NCBI GenBank assembly: GCA_002407045.1
Contig: DHKB01000071.1
Span: 1 to 12,246 of the forward strand
Direction: 5' to 3'
Source of the DNA: Candidatus Bruticola papionis
GTDB taxonomy: Bacteria; Vulcanimicrobiota; Xenobia; Xenobiales; Xenobiaceae
DNA: 12,246 nucleotides
Part shown: one piece after another, positions 1 through 6,603 of the stretch
Numbering within the stretch: the stretch's first letter is position 1
Layout of the letters: the number at the start of each line of letters is the position of its first letter
Made by a program: the position numbers and the translations under genes
Notes under the pieces: model-generated
Database searches by the model: none
What the model was told of the DNA's origin: nothing
Seen by the model: the letters and a program-made list of their open reading frames with translations, nothing else

Positions 1-1842
1 GCTGCTACCGAGCCAGTTGCAGAAGTAGCGGCCGAGTCTGCTGCTAAAGCTGTTACTGAAGTTGCTGCTGTAGCAACCGCTGAGTCTGTCGCTGAAGCTG
101 TCGAAGAACCTGAAGAAGAGCCTATAGTTAATAATAGTAAGCTTAAATTACCTATGTTTGCTGTCGGTAGGCTCAAAGATCGTTTGGAAGTGACTCTTGA
201 TGCAGCTCTGGCCGACAAATTGGACAGAATAGATGATATTGTTGAGCAAACGGAAGAAGCGGAGAAGTTACCGACTTTGGAGTTGCTCCCGCAATTAAGT
301 GGCGATATACCTTTTGTTGCTAGCCATGACTTACAAGTTATCGATGAGGTGAAAGCTGGCCTTGAGCTATCGAAGAACGGCGAATACGATTTGGCCTTAG
401 CTAAGCTGGCTAAATTGCTAAAACAAGACAGCTACATTCTTCAGCCCAATTTGGCTATTTTGCACAATTATGTCAATATGGCCCGCTGGGAAGATGCCTA
501 TAAGGCTGGCTTGCCTTTGCTTTATAATACCTTTGGCACAGATTATTGGGATAGTTATGCCAAGGATATGATCCAAGCTATCATCAACAAAATGTCGGCT
601 GACAATTCCGAAATTGAGAGCAAAAAATTACTTTTTGTTTTGGCTTTGGTGTGCGCTAAATATCCTATTACGGCTCGAAAATTCCTTCGTTTAGCTGATA
701 CTATACCAGAGAAGTGTCCCGATGAAGCTGCTTTACACTATTACTTGCTTAAAGTAGGGGTAACTTCAGCTAGTATTGACAATACTGTTGAGGCATTGCA
801 AGAAATAACCACTTGTCCGGAACTATTTGACGAACTTTTTGAACAAGCAAAAAATCCTGTTAACAAAAAGTACAAACCTGTTTTGGAAATGATTGAGACC
901 CTTTATCTTGATAGTAAAGATGAAGCCAAAATTAAAGAAGATAAAATCGAGAGTTTGGTGCCTTTAGGGCCGGTACAAATCTCTCCGGCTGATGTTAAGC
1001 GTTACTATAGCGAAGAAAAAGCTGGCAAAGTTGTAAAATTTATGCTGGATAAGCTTTTTCCTGAAGCCGGTTTTGAACCTGCATCTTGGCCTGAGCGTTT
1101 CAATGGCATAATTGAGGAAATGAAGCTTATTCCTTTCAATTTTAAGCCTGCTGAAATTTTCGAGCGTTTAAATACACGTATCTTTAAGTTCTCCAATGTC
1201 GATTGTCGCTATTATGACGGACAGGAGCAGTTTTTCGTCAAAGCTTTTGATTTCGAAAAAGGCAAGATCTTTATTTTCCATGCTAAGATGGCCGAGCTTA
1301 CGACAGTTGAGCAACAGTTCATCATTTTGCGTAAATGTTTCCAACTTTACCATCAGCATACCAAGTTATGGCACTCTCGCCTATCTTTGGACGATACCAT
1401 GATGTGTAAATTACTTGAAACAACAGTAAAAATGTGTATCGAAAGCGGTGTAGAAGCTGCTGAACCTTGGCTCAAAGTTGTTGGCAATTATGATGCCGAC
1501 ACTCCCAATCTTTATAGAAAAATATCGGAAACAATTACTCGTTTATATCGAATTACCAGCTATGAGCCTTTCTTAATTTTGAAAGAGTTTTTATTCACTA
1601 GACGTCCTTTCACCTCGGTGTTGGATGGAGATGCCAATAGGTTCGCAGCCAAGGCTGTGGGCATTACCGAGGCTTCTTACGGATTAGCGCGTTTATTCGC
1701 CGGTATGCGTTCAGATTACGACATTTTGGCACAGGATGGTTTTTGTGCTTTATATGCCGATCTGCAAGCGAAAGATGAATTTTTGCGTAAATCTTTGCAA
1801 TTACTGTGGACTTCTTATTTGCAAAACAATGACTACATCTAA
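1..1842 (+). CDS. Large hypothetical protein, 3' part only: Ala/Glu-rich repeat region, TPR-like helices, possible degenerate M48-like domain
   Basis: The frame is open from base 1, so the true start lies upstream of the window; the first in-frame ATG (154) is probably internal. Counted from the first visible codon, residues 1-43 are low-complexity Ala/Val/Glu, with an imperfect 16-residue repeat (ESAAKAV at 12, ESVAEAV at 28). Such a stretch often acts as a flexible linker. Residues about 122-176 look like TPR-type helical hairpins (NGEYDLALAKLAKLL, then ARWEDAYKAGLPLL). Residues about 411-461 and 540-560 (KIFIFHAKMAELTTVEQQFIIL, then DANRFAAKAVG) loosely recall inactive M48-peptidase-like domains found at the end of some bacterial TPR proteins; no HEXXH is present. 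I see no signal or membrane segment in the visible part. The gene ends in TAA 17 bases before the aquaporin, so the two are probably co-transcribed. Its function is unknown; the TPR call is moderate and the M48-like call is weak. Confidence 0.85.
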   Translation, partial: AATEPVAEVAAESAAKAVTEVAAVATAESVAEAVEEPEEEPIVNNSKLKLPMFAVGRLKDRLEVTLDAALADKLDRIDDIVEQTEEAEKLPTLELLPQLSGDIPFVASHDLQVIDEVKAGLELSKNGEYDLALAKLAKLLKQDSYILQPNLAILHNYVNMARWEDAYKAGLPLLYNTFGTDYWDSYAKDMIQAIINKMSADNSEIESKKLLFVLALVCAKYPITARKFLRLADTIPEKCPDEAALHYYLLKVGVTSASIDNTVEALQEITTCPELFDELFEQAKNPVNKKYKPVLEMIETLYLDSKDEAKIKEDKIESLVPLGPVQISPADVKRYYSEEKAGKVVKFMLDKLFPEAGFEPASWPERFNGIIEEMKLIPFNFKPAEIFERLNTRIFKFSNVDCRYYDGQEQFFVKAFDFEKGKIFIFHAKMAELTTVEQQFIILRKCFQLYHQHTKLWHSRLSLDDTMMCKLLETTVKMCIESGVEAAEPWLKVVGNYDADTPNLYRKISETITRLYRITSYEPFLILKEFLFTRRPFTSVLDGDANRFAAKAVGITEASYGLARLFAGMRSDYDILAQDGFCALYADLQAKDEFLRKSLQLLWTSYLQNNDYI

Positions 1843-1859
1843 GTATATGGAGAGTTGAT

Positions 1860-2573
1860 GTGAAAAAGTATCTAGCTGAGTTTATGGGTACGGCCATGCT
1901 AGTCTTCTTTGGCTGCGGCGCCGCTATTTTGCATAAAGTGCCTACTTCTAGCGTAGGTTGTGGCTATTTAGGTGTGGCTATAGCTTTTGGTTTAGTACTT
2001 ATGGCTATGGTTTATTCTATAGGTCCGGTTTCTGGATGCCATCTTAACCCTGCCGTTTCTCTGGCTATGGTTATTTTGGGACGTATGGAAACAAAAGATT
2101 TCACAGGCTATCTGGTCGCTCAAGTAATGGGCGCTTTTGTCGGAGCTTTCCTTTTATATGCTATTATAGGCAGCCATGAAATTTTAGGCGTAGCTAAAGG
2201 AAGTTTTGGTTGCAATGGCTTTGGAGATGCTAGCAACACTCAAATAAGTGGCACTATAGCCTTTCTAACTGAAGTCGTACTTACTTTTTGTTTTGTATCT
2301 ACAGTTCTATTTGTTACTTCCAAACCGGAGTATGCTAGTGTAGCTGGTTTGGTTATCGGTTTGTGCTTGGTTGCTGTTCACATCGTCGGTTTGCCTTTAA
2401 CCGGTACTTCCGTCAACCCTGTTCGCAGTTTGGCTCCAGCTTGTGTTAAAGGCGGTCAAGCTCTAGCTCAGGTTTGGGTTTTTATTATTGCTCCTTTAAT
2501 TGGTGGAGCTTTGGCCGCTTTCTACAATATGGCCGTAGGTAACGAAGAAATAGTCGTTGCTGAAGAAAAGTAA
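1860..2573 (+). CDS. aqpZ: Aquaporin of the AqpZ type (MIP family water channel)
   Basis: A 237-residue, six-helix channel of the major intrinsic protein family, expected in the cytoplasmic membrane as a tetramer moving water. The first half-helix motif is NPA at 63-65. The second is NPV at 186-188, where the usual Ala is Val. By comparison with E. coli AqpZ as I recall it, the selectivity-filter residues fall at the same numbers: F43, H174, T183 and R189. This is the water-selective set and differs from the glycerol-facilitator set. The family N-terminus (AEFMGTAMLVFFGCGAA) and the closing PLIGGALAA helix are present, so it looks full length. The start is GTG at 1860, with GGAG at 1849-1852 seven bases upstream. 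An ATG at 1858 overlaps it but runs straight into TGA. It lies 17 bases after the preceding gene, so it is probably the second gene of that operon. The extra-membrane C-terminus is short and acidic. Confidence 0.93.
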   Translation: MKKYLAEFMGTAMLVFFGCGAAILHKVPTSSVGCGYLGVAIAFGLVLMAMVYSIGPVSGCHLNPAVSLAMVILGRMETKDFTGYLVAQVMGAFVGAFLLYAIIGSHEILGVAKGSFGCNGFGDASNTQISGTIAFLTEVVLTFCFVSTVLFVTSKPEYASVAGLVIGLCLVAVHIVGLPLTGTSVNPVRSLAPACVKGGQALAQVWVFIIAPLIGGALAAFYNMAVGNEEIVVAEEK

Positions 2574-2590
2574 AACTAAGCTTATAAATA

Positions 2591-2640
2591 AAAAGTGCTT
2601 CCTACTTGCTTCTTATTTCGCGGGTGGGGGGCATTTTTTA
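2591..2640 (+). terminator. Intrinsic terminator after the aquaporin gene
   Basis: Bases 2594-2605 pair with 2624-2635 as a continuous 12-bp stem, five of the pairs being G-U wobbles. The loop is 18 bases. A-rich bases before the stem extend the pairing into the T-tract at 2634-2639. Its position just after the aquaporin stop fits transcription termination. On the opposite strand the wobbles become mismatches, so it should work mainly in the + direction. Confidence 0.7.
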
Positions 2641-2701
2641 TAATAACGTCAGCTTAGGTAGCAATATGTTTAGAAAAGTTAAAAATAAGAAGAGTAAGCC
2701 A

Positions 2702-2766
2702 TTACCACGATTGGGACAAGCTCATTGAGATGATGTGCAGCTGATTAGTATAAGCCTAAGTGGTAA
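2702..2766. promoter_or_regulatory. Inverted repeat flanking the hsdS promoter (operator-like)
   Basis: TTACCAC at 2702-2708 and GTGGTAA at 2760-2766 are exact reverse complements separated by 51 bases. The left arm lies upstream of the proposed -35 and the right arm covers the proposed transcription start. That geometry suits a regulator binding both arms, or a looped repressor, but a 7-bp repeat can arise by chance. It is part of the 301-base gap 2574-2874, which also holds the terminator, promoter, hairpin and small ORF listed separately. Confidence 0.3.
2725..2754 (+). promoter_or_regulatory. Candidate sigma-70-type promoter for hsdS
   Basis: TTGAGA (2725-2730) and TATAAG (2749-2754) each match the housekeeping consensus at five of six positions, with an 18-base spacer. 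Transcription would start near 2760-2763, giving a leader of about 110 bases before the hsdS ATG. This is a pattern match only. Confidence 0.5.
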
Positions 2767-2774
2767 AACAAGTC

Positions 2775-2797
2775 ATTCAAGGGGGAAAATCTTGAAT
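2775..2797 (+). promoter_or_regulatory. Leader hairpin upstream of hsdS
   Basis: ATTCAAG (2775-2781) and CTTGAAT (2791-2797) form a perfect 7-bp stem with a 9-base purine-rich loop. No T-run follows, so it is not an intrinsic terminator. It ends seven bases before the strong Shine-Dalgarno AGAAGGAG at 2804-2811, so it could influence ribosome access to the small ORF and to hsdS. It could instead be a DNA palindrome bound by a regulator. Confidence 0.35.
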
Positions 2798-2821
2798 ATT
2801 TACAGAAGGAGACAAAATCCA

Positions 2822-2893
2822 ATGCATAGTTCAATGAATAGTTGTGCCATAAGATATTTTGAAAGGGGTTCGATATGTCAGAGTATAAAATGA
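2822..2893 (+). CDS. Possible 23-codon leader ORF overlapping the start of hsdS
   Basis: An ATG at 2822 lies 10 bases after AGAAGGAG (2804-2811), which matches the anti-Shine-Dalgarno better than the site of hsdS itself. The predicted peptide is 23 residues (MHSSMNSCAIRYFERGSICQ and three more) and ends at TGA 2891-2893. That stop is 19 bases inside hsdS in another frame. Ribosomes on it would run over the hsdS initiation site, which would suit a coupling or attenuating leader peptide. The peptide shows no recognisable domain. The case rests on the RBS and spacing alone, so a decayed gene remnant or chance are real alternatives. Confidence 0.3.
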   Translation: MHSSMNSCAIRYFERGSICQSIK

Positions 2894-3987
2894 CCCGCTT
2901 AGGCGATGTTTGCACTTTCCAAGGCGGAGTAAATATCGATCGCAGTCTGCTCAACGAAGACGGAACAGAGGGAGTTCCTGTCATTCTGCATAGCGACATT
3001 GAAAAAGGGCAGGTTTCCACCTACTACACTGGTGACTACTCCAAAGAACAACTTGTCCACAATGGAGAATATTTAGTATCGCTTACGGATCGTTTGTCCA
3101 TCGAGCCTTGGAATGGCGAAGATGCCCTCTTTAGTCATCATTTCTGCCGTTTGTGCCCTGACACTGAGCAATTAAATCCTTTATACATGGCTTACGCTCT
3201 TTCTTACATCTTCTGCAAACTCGAAGATGATGAAAATGCCGGTATCCTCGAAGACGACGTCTCTATCGACGATTTGAAAGATACCGTTATTCCTTTACCA
3301 AGTTTGGAAGAGCAAGAACTTATTGCTGACGTATTGCGCAACGCTTACGACTTAATGAATTTGCAATTTGAGCAGCTTGATAAATCTGAAGATTTAGTAG
3401 CCGCTCGCTTTACCGAACTTTTCGGACAGGTAGATATCAATGATCGTGGCTGGGAAGTGAAACCTTTAGGTGCTTTGACTGAACGTTTGAAATCTCGTTC
3501 GCTTTTAGCCAAAGATAGAGTGCCTGGTGAATATCCTTACTATGATTCTACTGGTATAGTTGATAGTGTAGATGAGTACCTTTTTGATGAAGATTTACTC
3601 TTAGTGGCCAAGGTTGGATCTATACTTACTTCTGGTGATGCTCCTATTGCTAGAGCTGTACACGGCAAGATCTGGGCCAGCGATTTGGTTCATGTTTTGC
3701 GTATCAATCCTGATGCTGGCGTTATTCCCGAATATTTGGAAATGGTCATCAACAATTTGGACATCACTTCCAGCTTGCGTGGTGGCGTCATGCCCAAGCT
3801 TCCTAAGTCTGCTTTGAACGAGTTGCCCATTCCTATTCCTCCCATGGAATTGCAAATAGAATACAAAGGCTTTTTGAGCACAATAGACGAGCAATGCGAA
3901 AAAACGGCTCAGCGCATAAACGAAACTTCGCAAATTTGTCACAGCCTCAATCAGCGCTACTTTGAAAGTGCTATAAGCTACGAATAA
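2875..3987 (+). CDS. hsdS: Type I restriction-modification specificity subunit (HsdS), orphan in this window
   Basis: A 370-residue protein with the duplicated HsdS architecture. Target recognition domain 1 is about 5-138 (begins RLGDVCTFQGG). Conserved helix 1 is about 139-185 (IPLPSLEEQELIADVLRNAY). Target recognition domain 2 is about 192-317 (begins GWEVKPLGALTERL). Conserved helix 2 is about 318-366 (IPIPPMELQIEYKGFL). HsdS normally joins two HsdM and two HsdR subunits, each recognition domain reading half of a split DNA site. No hsdM or hsdR is present on either side; the neighbours are aquaporin and glycogen genes. The end of domain 1 is unusually acidic (LEDDENAGILEDDVSIDD) where many relatives carry Lys or Ser. 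The length is near the low end for an intact two-domain HsdS, with no frameshift seen. The ATG at 2875 has GAAAGGGG six bases upstream. It may serve an RM system elsewhere in the genome. Confidence 0.9.
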   Translation: MSEYKMTRLGDVCTFQGGVNIDRSLLNEDGTEGVPVILHSDIEKGQVSTYYTGDYSKEQLVHNGEYLVSLTDRLSIEPWNGEDALFSHHFCRLCPDTEQLNPLYMAYALSYIFCKLEDDENAGILEDDVSIDDLKDTVIPLPSLEEQELIADVLRNAYDLMNLQFEQLDKSEDLVAARFTELFGQVDINDRGWEVKPLGALTERLKSRSLLAKDRVPGEYPYYDSTGIVDSVDEYLFDEDLLLVAKVGSILTSGDAPIARAVHGKIWASDLVHVLRINPDAGVIPEYLEMVINNLDITSSLRGGVMPKLPKSALNELPIPIPPMELQIEYKGFLSTIDEQCEKTAQRINETSQICHSLNQRYFESAISYE

Positions 3988-3998
3988 AAGAATATAAG

Positions 3999-4039
3999 TG
4001 ATCGACTATAGGGCGGAGCCGCTTTATGTCGATCATTTT
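3999..4039 (+). terminator. Hairpin directly after hsdS, probable first terminator
   Basis: TGATCGAC (3999-4006) pairs perfectly with GTCGATCA (4028-4035). After a one-base bulge, ATAGGGC (4008-4014) pairs with GCTTTAT (4021-4027) using three G-U pairs, leaving a 6-base loop. Only a short TTTT follows, so termination may be incomplete; a second and stronger terminator comes at once. Confidence 0.6.
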
Positions 4040-4046
4040 AATGGGC

Positions 4047-4099
4047 GCCCCAGTTTTTTGTTATGTTATATTTAACGGCAAAAGGCGGGGCTTTTTTTT
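4047..4099 (+). terminator. Strong second intrinsic terminator after hsdS
   Basis: GCCCC (4047-4051), a bulged A, then GTTTTTTG (4053-4060) pair with CAAAAGGC (4079-4086) and GGGGC (4087-4091). This gives 13 pairs around an 18-base loop, followed by eight T (4092-4099). With the hairpin just before it, this tandem arrangement isolates glgB from read-through. Confidence 0.75.
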
Positions 4100-4140
4100 A
4101 TTGGGGGGAGCTTTTTCTTGCAAAAATGTTGTATATGATG

Positions 4141-4170
4141 TGCAAATTATAAGCAAAGCTTATATGTGCA
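4141..4170. repeat. Inverted repeat in the long gap upstream of glgB
   Basis: TATAAGC (4148-4154), AAA, GCTTATA (4158-4164) form a perfect 7-bp inverted repeat, bracketed by TGCA at 4141-4144 and 4167-4170. TATGATG also occurs on both sides (4134-4140 and 4171-4177). The 432-base gap 3988-4419 otherwise holds the two terminators, this repeat, a weak ACCGTC/GACGGT pairing (4293-4298 with 4323-4328), a lone -10-like TATGAT (4277-4282) and a possible tiny ORF. I found no convincing -35/-10 pair for glgB. The repeat may be an operator, or the stem of an untranslated leader if transcription starts upstream of it. Confidence 0.35.
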
Positions 4171-4317
4171 TATGATGGCTTTTTGTTACTGTAGAATAGC
4201 CGTTTTGAGTAAAATATTTCTGTCTCTTTAACAATTTTTGGCCTGTTTTAAACTGTTCCTTGGAGTCCATTTGTCGTATGATACAGGGAGGTACCGTCTC
4301 TACGTGGTTGTATATTT

Positions 4318-4407
4318 GTGATGACGGTTACTCTTATTGCGCTTCAAATTATGTGTTGCTGGGCATGGTTTTTAGCGCCTTTTCTGATAGGATTTGTTTT
4401 TTATTAG
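4318..4407 (+). CDS. Possible tiny hydrophobic ORF coupled to glgB
   Basis: From GTG 4318 or ATG 4321 a frame runs to TAG at 4405-4407. From the ATG the peptide is 28 residues, starting MTVTLIALQIMCCWAWFLAP and continuing hydrophobic, enough for one membrane span. Its TAG overlaps the glgB Shine-Dalgarno AGGAG (4406-4410), a layout typical of translational coupling. Against it, no good RBS sits at the usual distance; the GGGAGG at 4286-4291 is about 30 bases away. Phenylalanine- and leucine-rich frames also arise easily in T-rich DNA. It could be non-coding leader. Confidence 0.2.
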   Translation: MMTVTLIALQIMCCWAWFLAPFLIGFVFY

Positions 4408-4419
4408 GAGTTGTGAAAT

Positions 4420-6489
4420 ATGGATAAAGTTCATGAAAAATTGCCAGTCATGACGTCCTACGATCGTTATTTGTGGTGTAAGGCCGCTCATCATAAAGCA
4501 TATCGCCGTATGGGTGCCCACTTGGCGACTTACGAAGGGCAAAAAGGTGTTCATTTCGCTGTTTGGGCTCCCAATGCCGAGCGCGTTTCTGTTATTTGTG
4601 ATTTGAACAAATGGACTCCCGACGTTAATCCCTTGATCCTTAATAACGACACGGGTGTTTGGCAAGGTTTCATCCCTGGCTTGAAGGAGGGCGATTGTTA
4701 TAAATACGCCATAAAACCTCACCAGGACATTATCCTTGAAAAGGCGGATCCTTACGCTTTTGCTACCGAAATTAGACGTCCCGGAAGTGAGTGGGGGAAG
4801 GCTTCAGTCATTTGGGATATAGGCAAATACAAGTGGAAAGACGACGAATGGATGGCTGACCGAGCCAAAGGGGCTATTCGCCGTCAAGCCATGAACATTT
4901 ATGAATGCAATTTGGCTTCTTGGCGTCGTAAAAATGGTACTGAGTATCTTACCTATGAAGAAGCTGCTCAAGAGTTAGTTCCCTATCTCAAAGAGATGGG
5001 CTACACTCATGTTGAGTTTATGCCTTTAACTGAATACCCTTACGATGGCTCTTGGGGCTATCAATCTACTGGCTACTTTGCTCCTACTAGTCGTTTTGGT
5101 ACTCCCGAACAGCTCATGCACCTTATCGATGAATTGCATTGCAACGGAATAGGTGTCATTTTAGACTGGGTGCCCGCTCACTTCCCCAAAGATGCTTTTA
5201 GTTTGGCTCGCTTCGATGGCAGTTGCCTTTACGAGCATGAAGATCCGCGCCAAGGTTGCCATCCTCAGTGGGGAACTTACATTTTTAACTATGGACGCAA
5301 CGAAGTACGTAATTTCCTCATTTCTTCTGGATTGTTCTGGTTGGAGTGTTATCATGTAGACGGTATTCGAGTAGATGCCGTGGCTTCTATGCTCTACTTA
5401 GACTATGGCAAACAGAGTGGCGGTTGGATTCCCAACAAATATGGCGGCCATGAAAACTTGGAAGCCGTATCTTTCTTGCGCGATTTCAACAGCGCTGTTA
5501 TTAAGGAGTGCCCTGGTTGCTTTACTTGCGCTGAAGAGTCCACTTCTTGGGCTCATGTGACCGGTCCCGTCGAAGAAGGCGGATTAGGTTTCACTTTTAA
5601 GTGGAACATGGGTTGGATGCACGATACGCTTAAGTTTATGTCTGACGATCCTATCTATCGTCGTTACAGCTACAATAAACTTACCTTCGGTATGCTCTAT
5701 CAATACTCCGAAAATTTTATCTTGCCTTTCTCACATGATGAGGTTGTTTACGGAAAACGCTCTCTTCTGAATAAAATGCCCGGTGATGACTGGCAGAGAT
5801 ACGCCAATTTGCGCACTTTGTATGGCTATATGATTGGCTATCCTGGCAAGAAGCTCAGCTTTATGGGCAATGAATTTGCTCAGTGGAACGAATGGAATTT
5901 TAACCAGTCTTTAGATTGGCATTTAATTTCTGAGAAGCCTCATAAGCAAATGCAAGAGTGGTGTCAAGCTATCAACCATTTCTACAAAGAGCATCCCGAG
6001 CTTTGGGAACTGGACAACAGTCGGGGTGGGTTTACCTGGTTACAGTGTGACGATCCTGATAATAGTGTGGCTATTTTTGTGCGCTATCCTTTGGGTAGAG
6101 GCAGCGTTGTTATGGTCGCTTGTAACTTCACCCCCGTACCGCGTTGCAACTACCGTATAGGTTTGCCTGTGGAAGTAGAAGGCAAATGGCAACTGGAGCT
6201 CAACTCTGACGATCCTAAATACGGAGGCAGTGGCTACAAAGTTGATCAGGAATTGGCAGCTCAGCCGGTGCCCTTCGGATCTCATCAGCTCTCTTTGGAA
6301 CTGACTTTAGCTCCTTTGGCTTGCATGTTCTATACTGCAAAAACTCTCAACGCTGTAGAACATGTAAAATCAGAAGAACTCAAGGAAAAGGCTGCTGCTA
6401 AAGCAGAAGTAGTCTCAAATTCTGAGCCTGAAGATGATCGCTTCAGAGACAAACGCTCTAAGATTAAGTTCGATCATCCTCTTTCTTAG
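4420..6489 (+). CDS. glgB: 1,4-alpha-glucan (glycogen) branching enzyme, GH13
   Basis: This cytoplasmic enzyme cuts an alpha-1,4 glucan chain and reattaches the piece by an alpha-1,6 bond, the branching step of glycogen synthesis. The 689-residue protein has an N-terminal CBM48 beta-sandwich (about 32-105, FAVWAPNAERVSVICDLNKW), a GH13 barrel (about 155-520) and a C-terminal beta domain (about 535-640). The GH13 motifs are complete: region I DWVPAHFP (249-256), region II GIRVDAV with nucleophile D319, region III AEES with acid/base E372, and region IV FSHDEV with D440. Residues 643-689 form an extra Lys/Glu/Ala-rich charged tail that I do not recall as usual for the family. The start ATG has AGGAG nine bases upstream. 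No glgA, glgC or glgP lies in the window, so this copy is probably transcribed alone. Assignment is confident. Confidence 0.96.
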   Translation: MDKVHEKLPVMTSYDRYLWCKAAHHKAYRRMGAHLATYEGQKGVHFAVWAPNAERVSVICDLNKWTPDVNPLILNNDTGVWQGFIPGLKEGDCYKYAIKPHQDIILEKADPYAFATEIRRPGSEWGKASVIWDIGKYKWKDDEWMADRAKGAIRRQAMNIYECNLASWRRKNGTEYLTYEEAAQELVPYLKEMGYTHVEFMPLTEYPYDGSWGYQSTGYFAPTSRFGTPEQLMHLIDELHCNGIGVILDWVPAHFPKDAFSLARFDGSCLYEHEDPRQGCHPQWGTYIFNYGRNEVRNFLISSGLFWLECYHVDGIRVDAVASMLYLDYGKQSGGWIPNKYGGHENLEAVSFLRDFNSAVIKECPGCFTCAEESTSWAHVTGPVEEGGLGFTFKWNMGWMHDTLKFMSDDPIYRRYSYNKLTFGMLYQYSENFILPFSHDEVVYGKRSLLNKMPGDDWQRYANLRTLYGYMIGYPGKKLSFMGNEFAQWNEWNFNQSLDWHLISEKPHKQMQEWCQAINHFYKEHPELWELDNSRGGFTWLQCDDPDNSVAIFVRYPLGRGSVVMVACNFTPVPRCNYRIGLPVEVEGKWQLELNSDDPKYGGSGYKVDQELAAQPVPFGSHQLSLELTLAPLACMFYTAKTLNAVEHVKSEELKEKAAAKAEVVSNSEPEDDRFRDKRSKIKFDHPLS

Positions 6490-6519
6490 GCAAGTTACAG
6501 TCAGCGAACAGCTTTTAAA

Positions 6520-6555
6520 CAGCCCTTAAAGGAGGTTATGTCCGTTTAAGGGCTG
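6520..6555 (+). terminator. Perfect hairpin after glgB, terminator-like but without a T-tract
   Basis: CAGCCCTTAAA (6520-6530) pairs without mismatch with TTTAAGGGCTG (6545-6555). Inside, GGA (6531-6533) can pair with TCC (6541-6543), leaving a 7-base loop. No run of T follows, so it is a poor intrinsic terminator. It may stabilise the glgB mRNA 3' end or belong to the leader of the next gene. The upper stem and loop contain AAAGGAGGT two bases before an ATG that opens only a three-codon frame (ATG TCC GTT TAA). Confidence 0.5.
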
Positions 6556-6561
6556 AAGGAT

Positions 6562-6603
6562 TTGCCCATAAAATTAAACAGGCAAGGCTTCCAAAATTTT
6601 TGG
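6562..6603. promoter_or_regulatory. Two palindromes in the aminotransferase leader (possible operators)
   Basis: TTGCC (6562-6566) and GGCAA (6581-6585) are inverted around an AT-rich 14-base centre. CCAAAA and TTTTGG (6591-6603) form a perfect 13-base palindrome around one T. Both lie 48-90 bases before the aminotransferase start, where a regulator could bind. No confident promoter was found between 6490 and 6650, so the assignment to this gene is positional only. Confidence 0.25.

Noticed and set aside
1005..1402. Short frames on both strands inside the first gene
   Set aside because: They overlap a long coding frame, have no family resemblance and no independent initiation signal.
154..1842. 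Start of the first gene at the ATG at 154
   Set aside because: The frame is open all the way to base 1 with continuous Ala/Glu-rich coding sequence and no stop, so the gene begins outside the window.
2875..4100. hsdS as part of a mobile defence island
   Set aside because: No integrase, transposase, att-like direct repeats, tRNA or other defence genes were seen around it; an isolated gene does not support an island.
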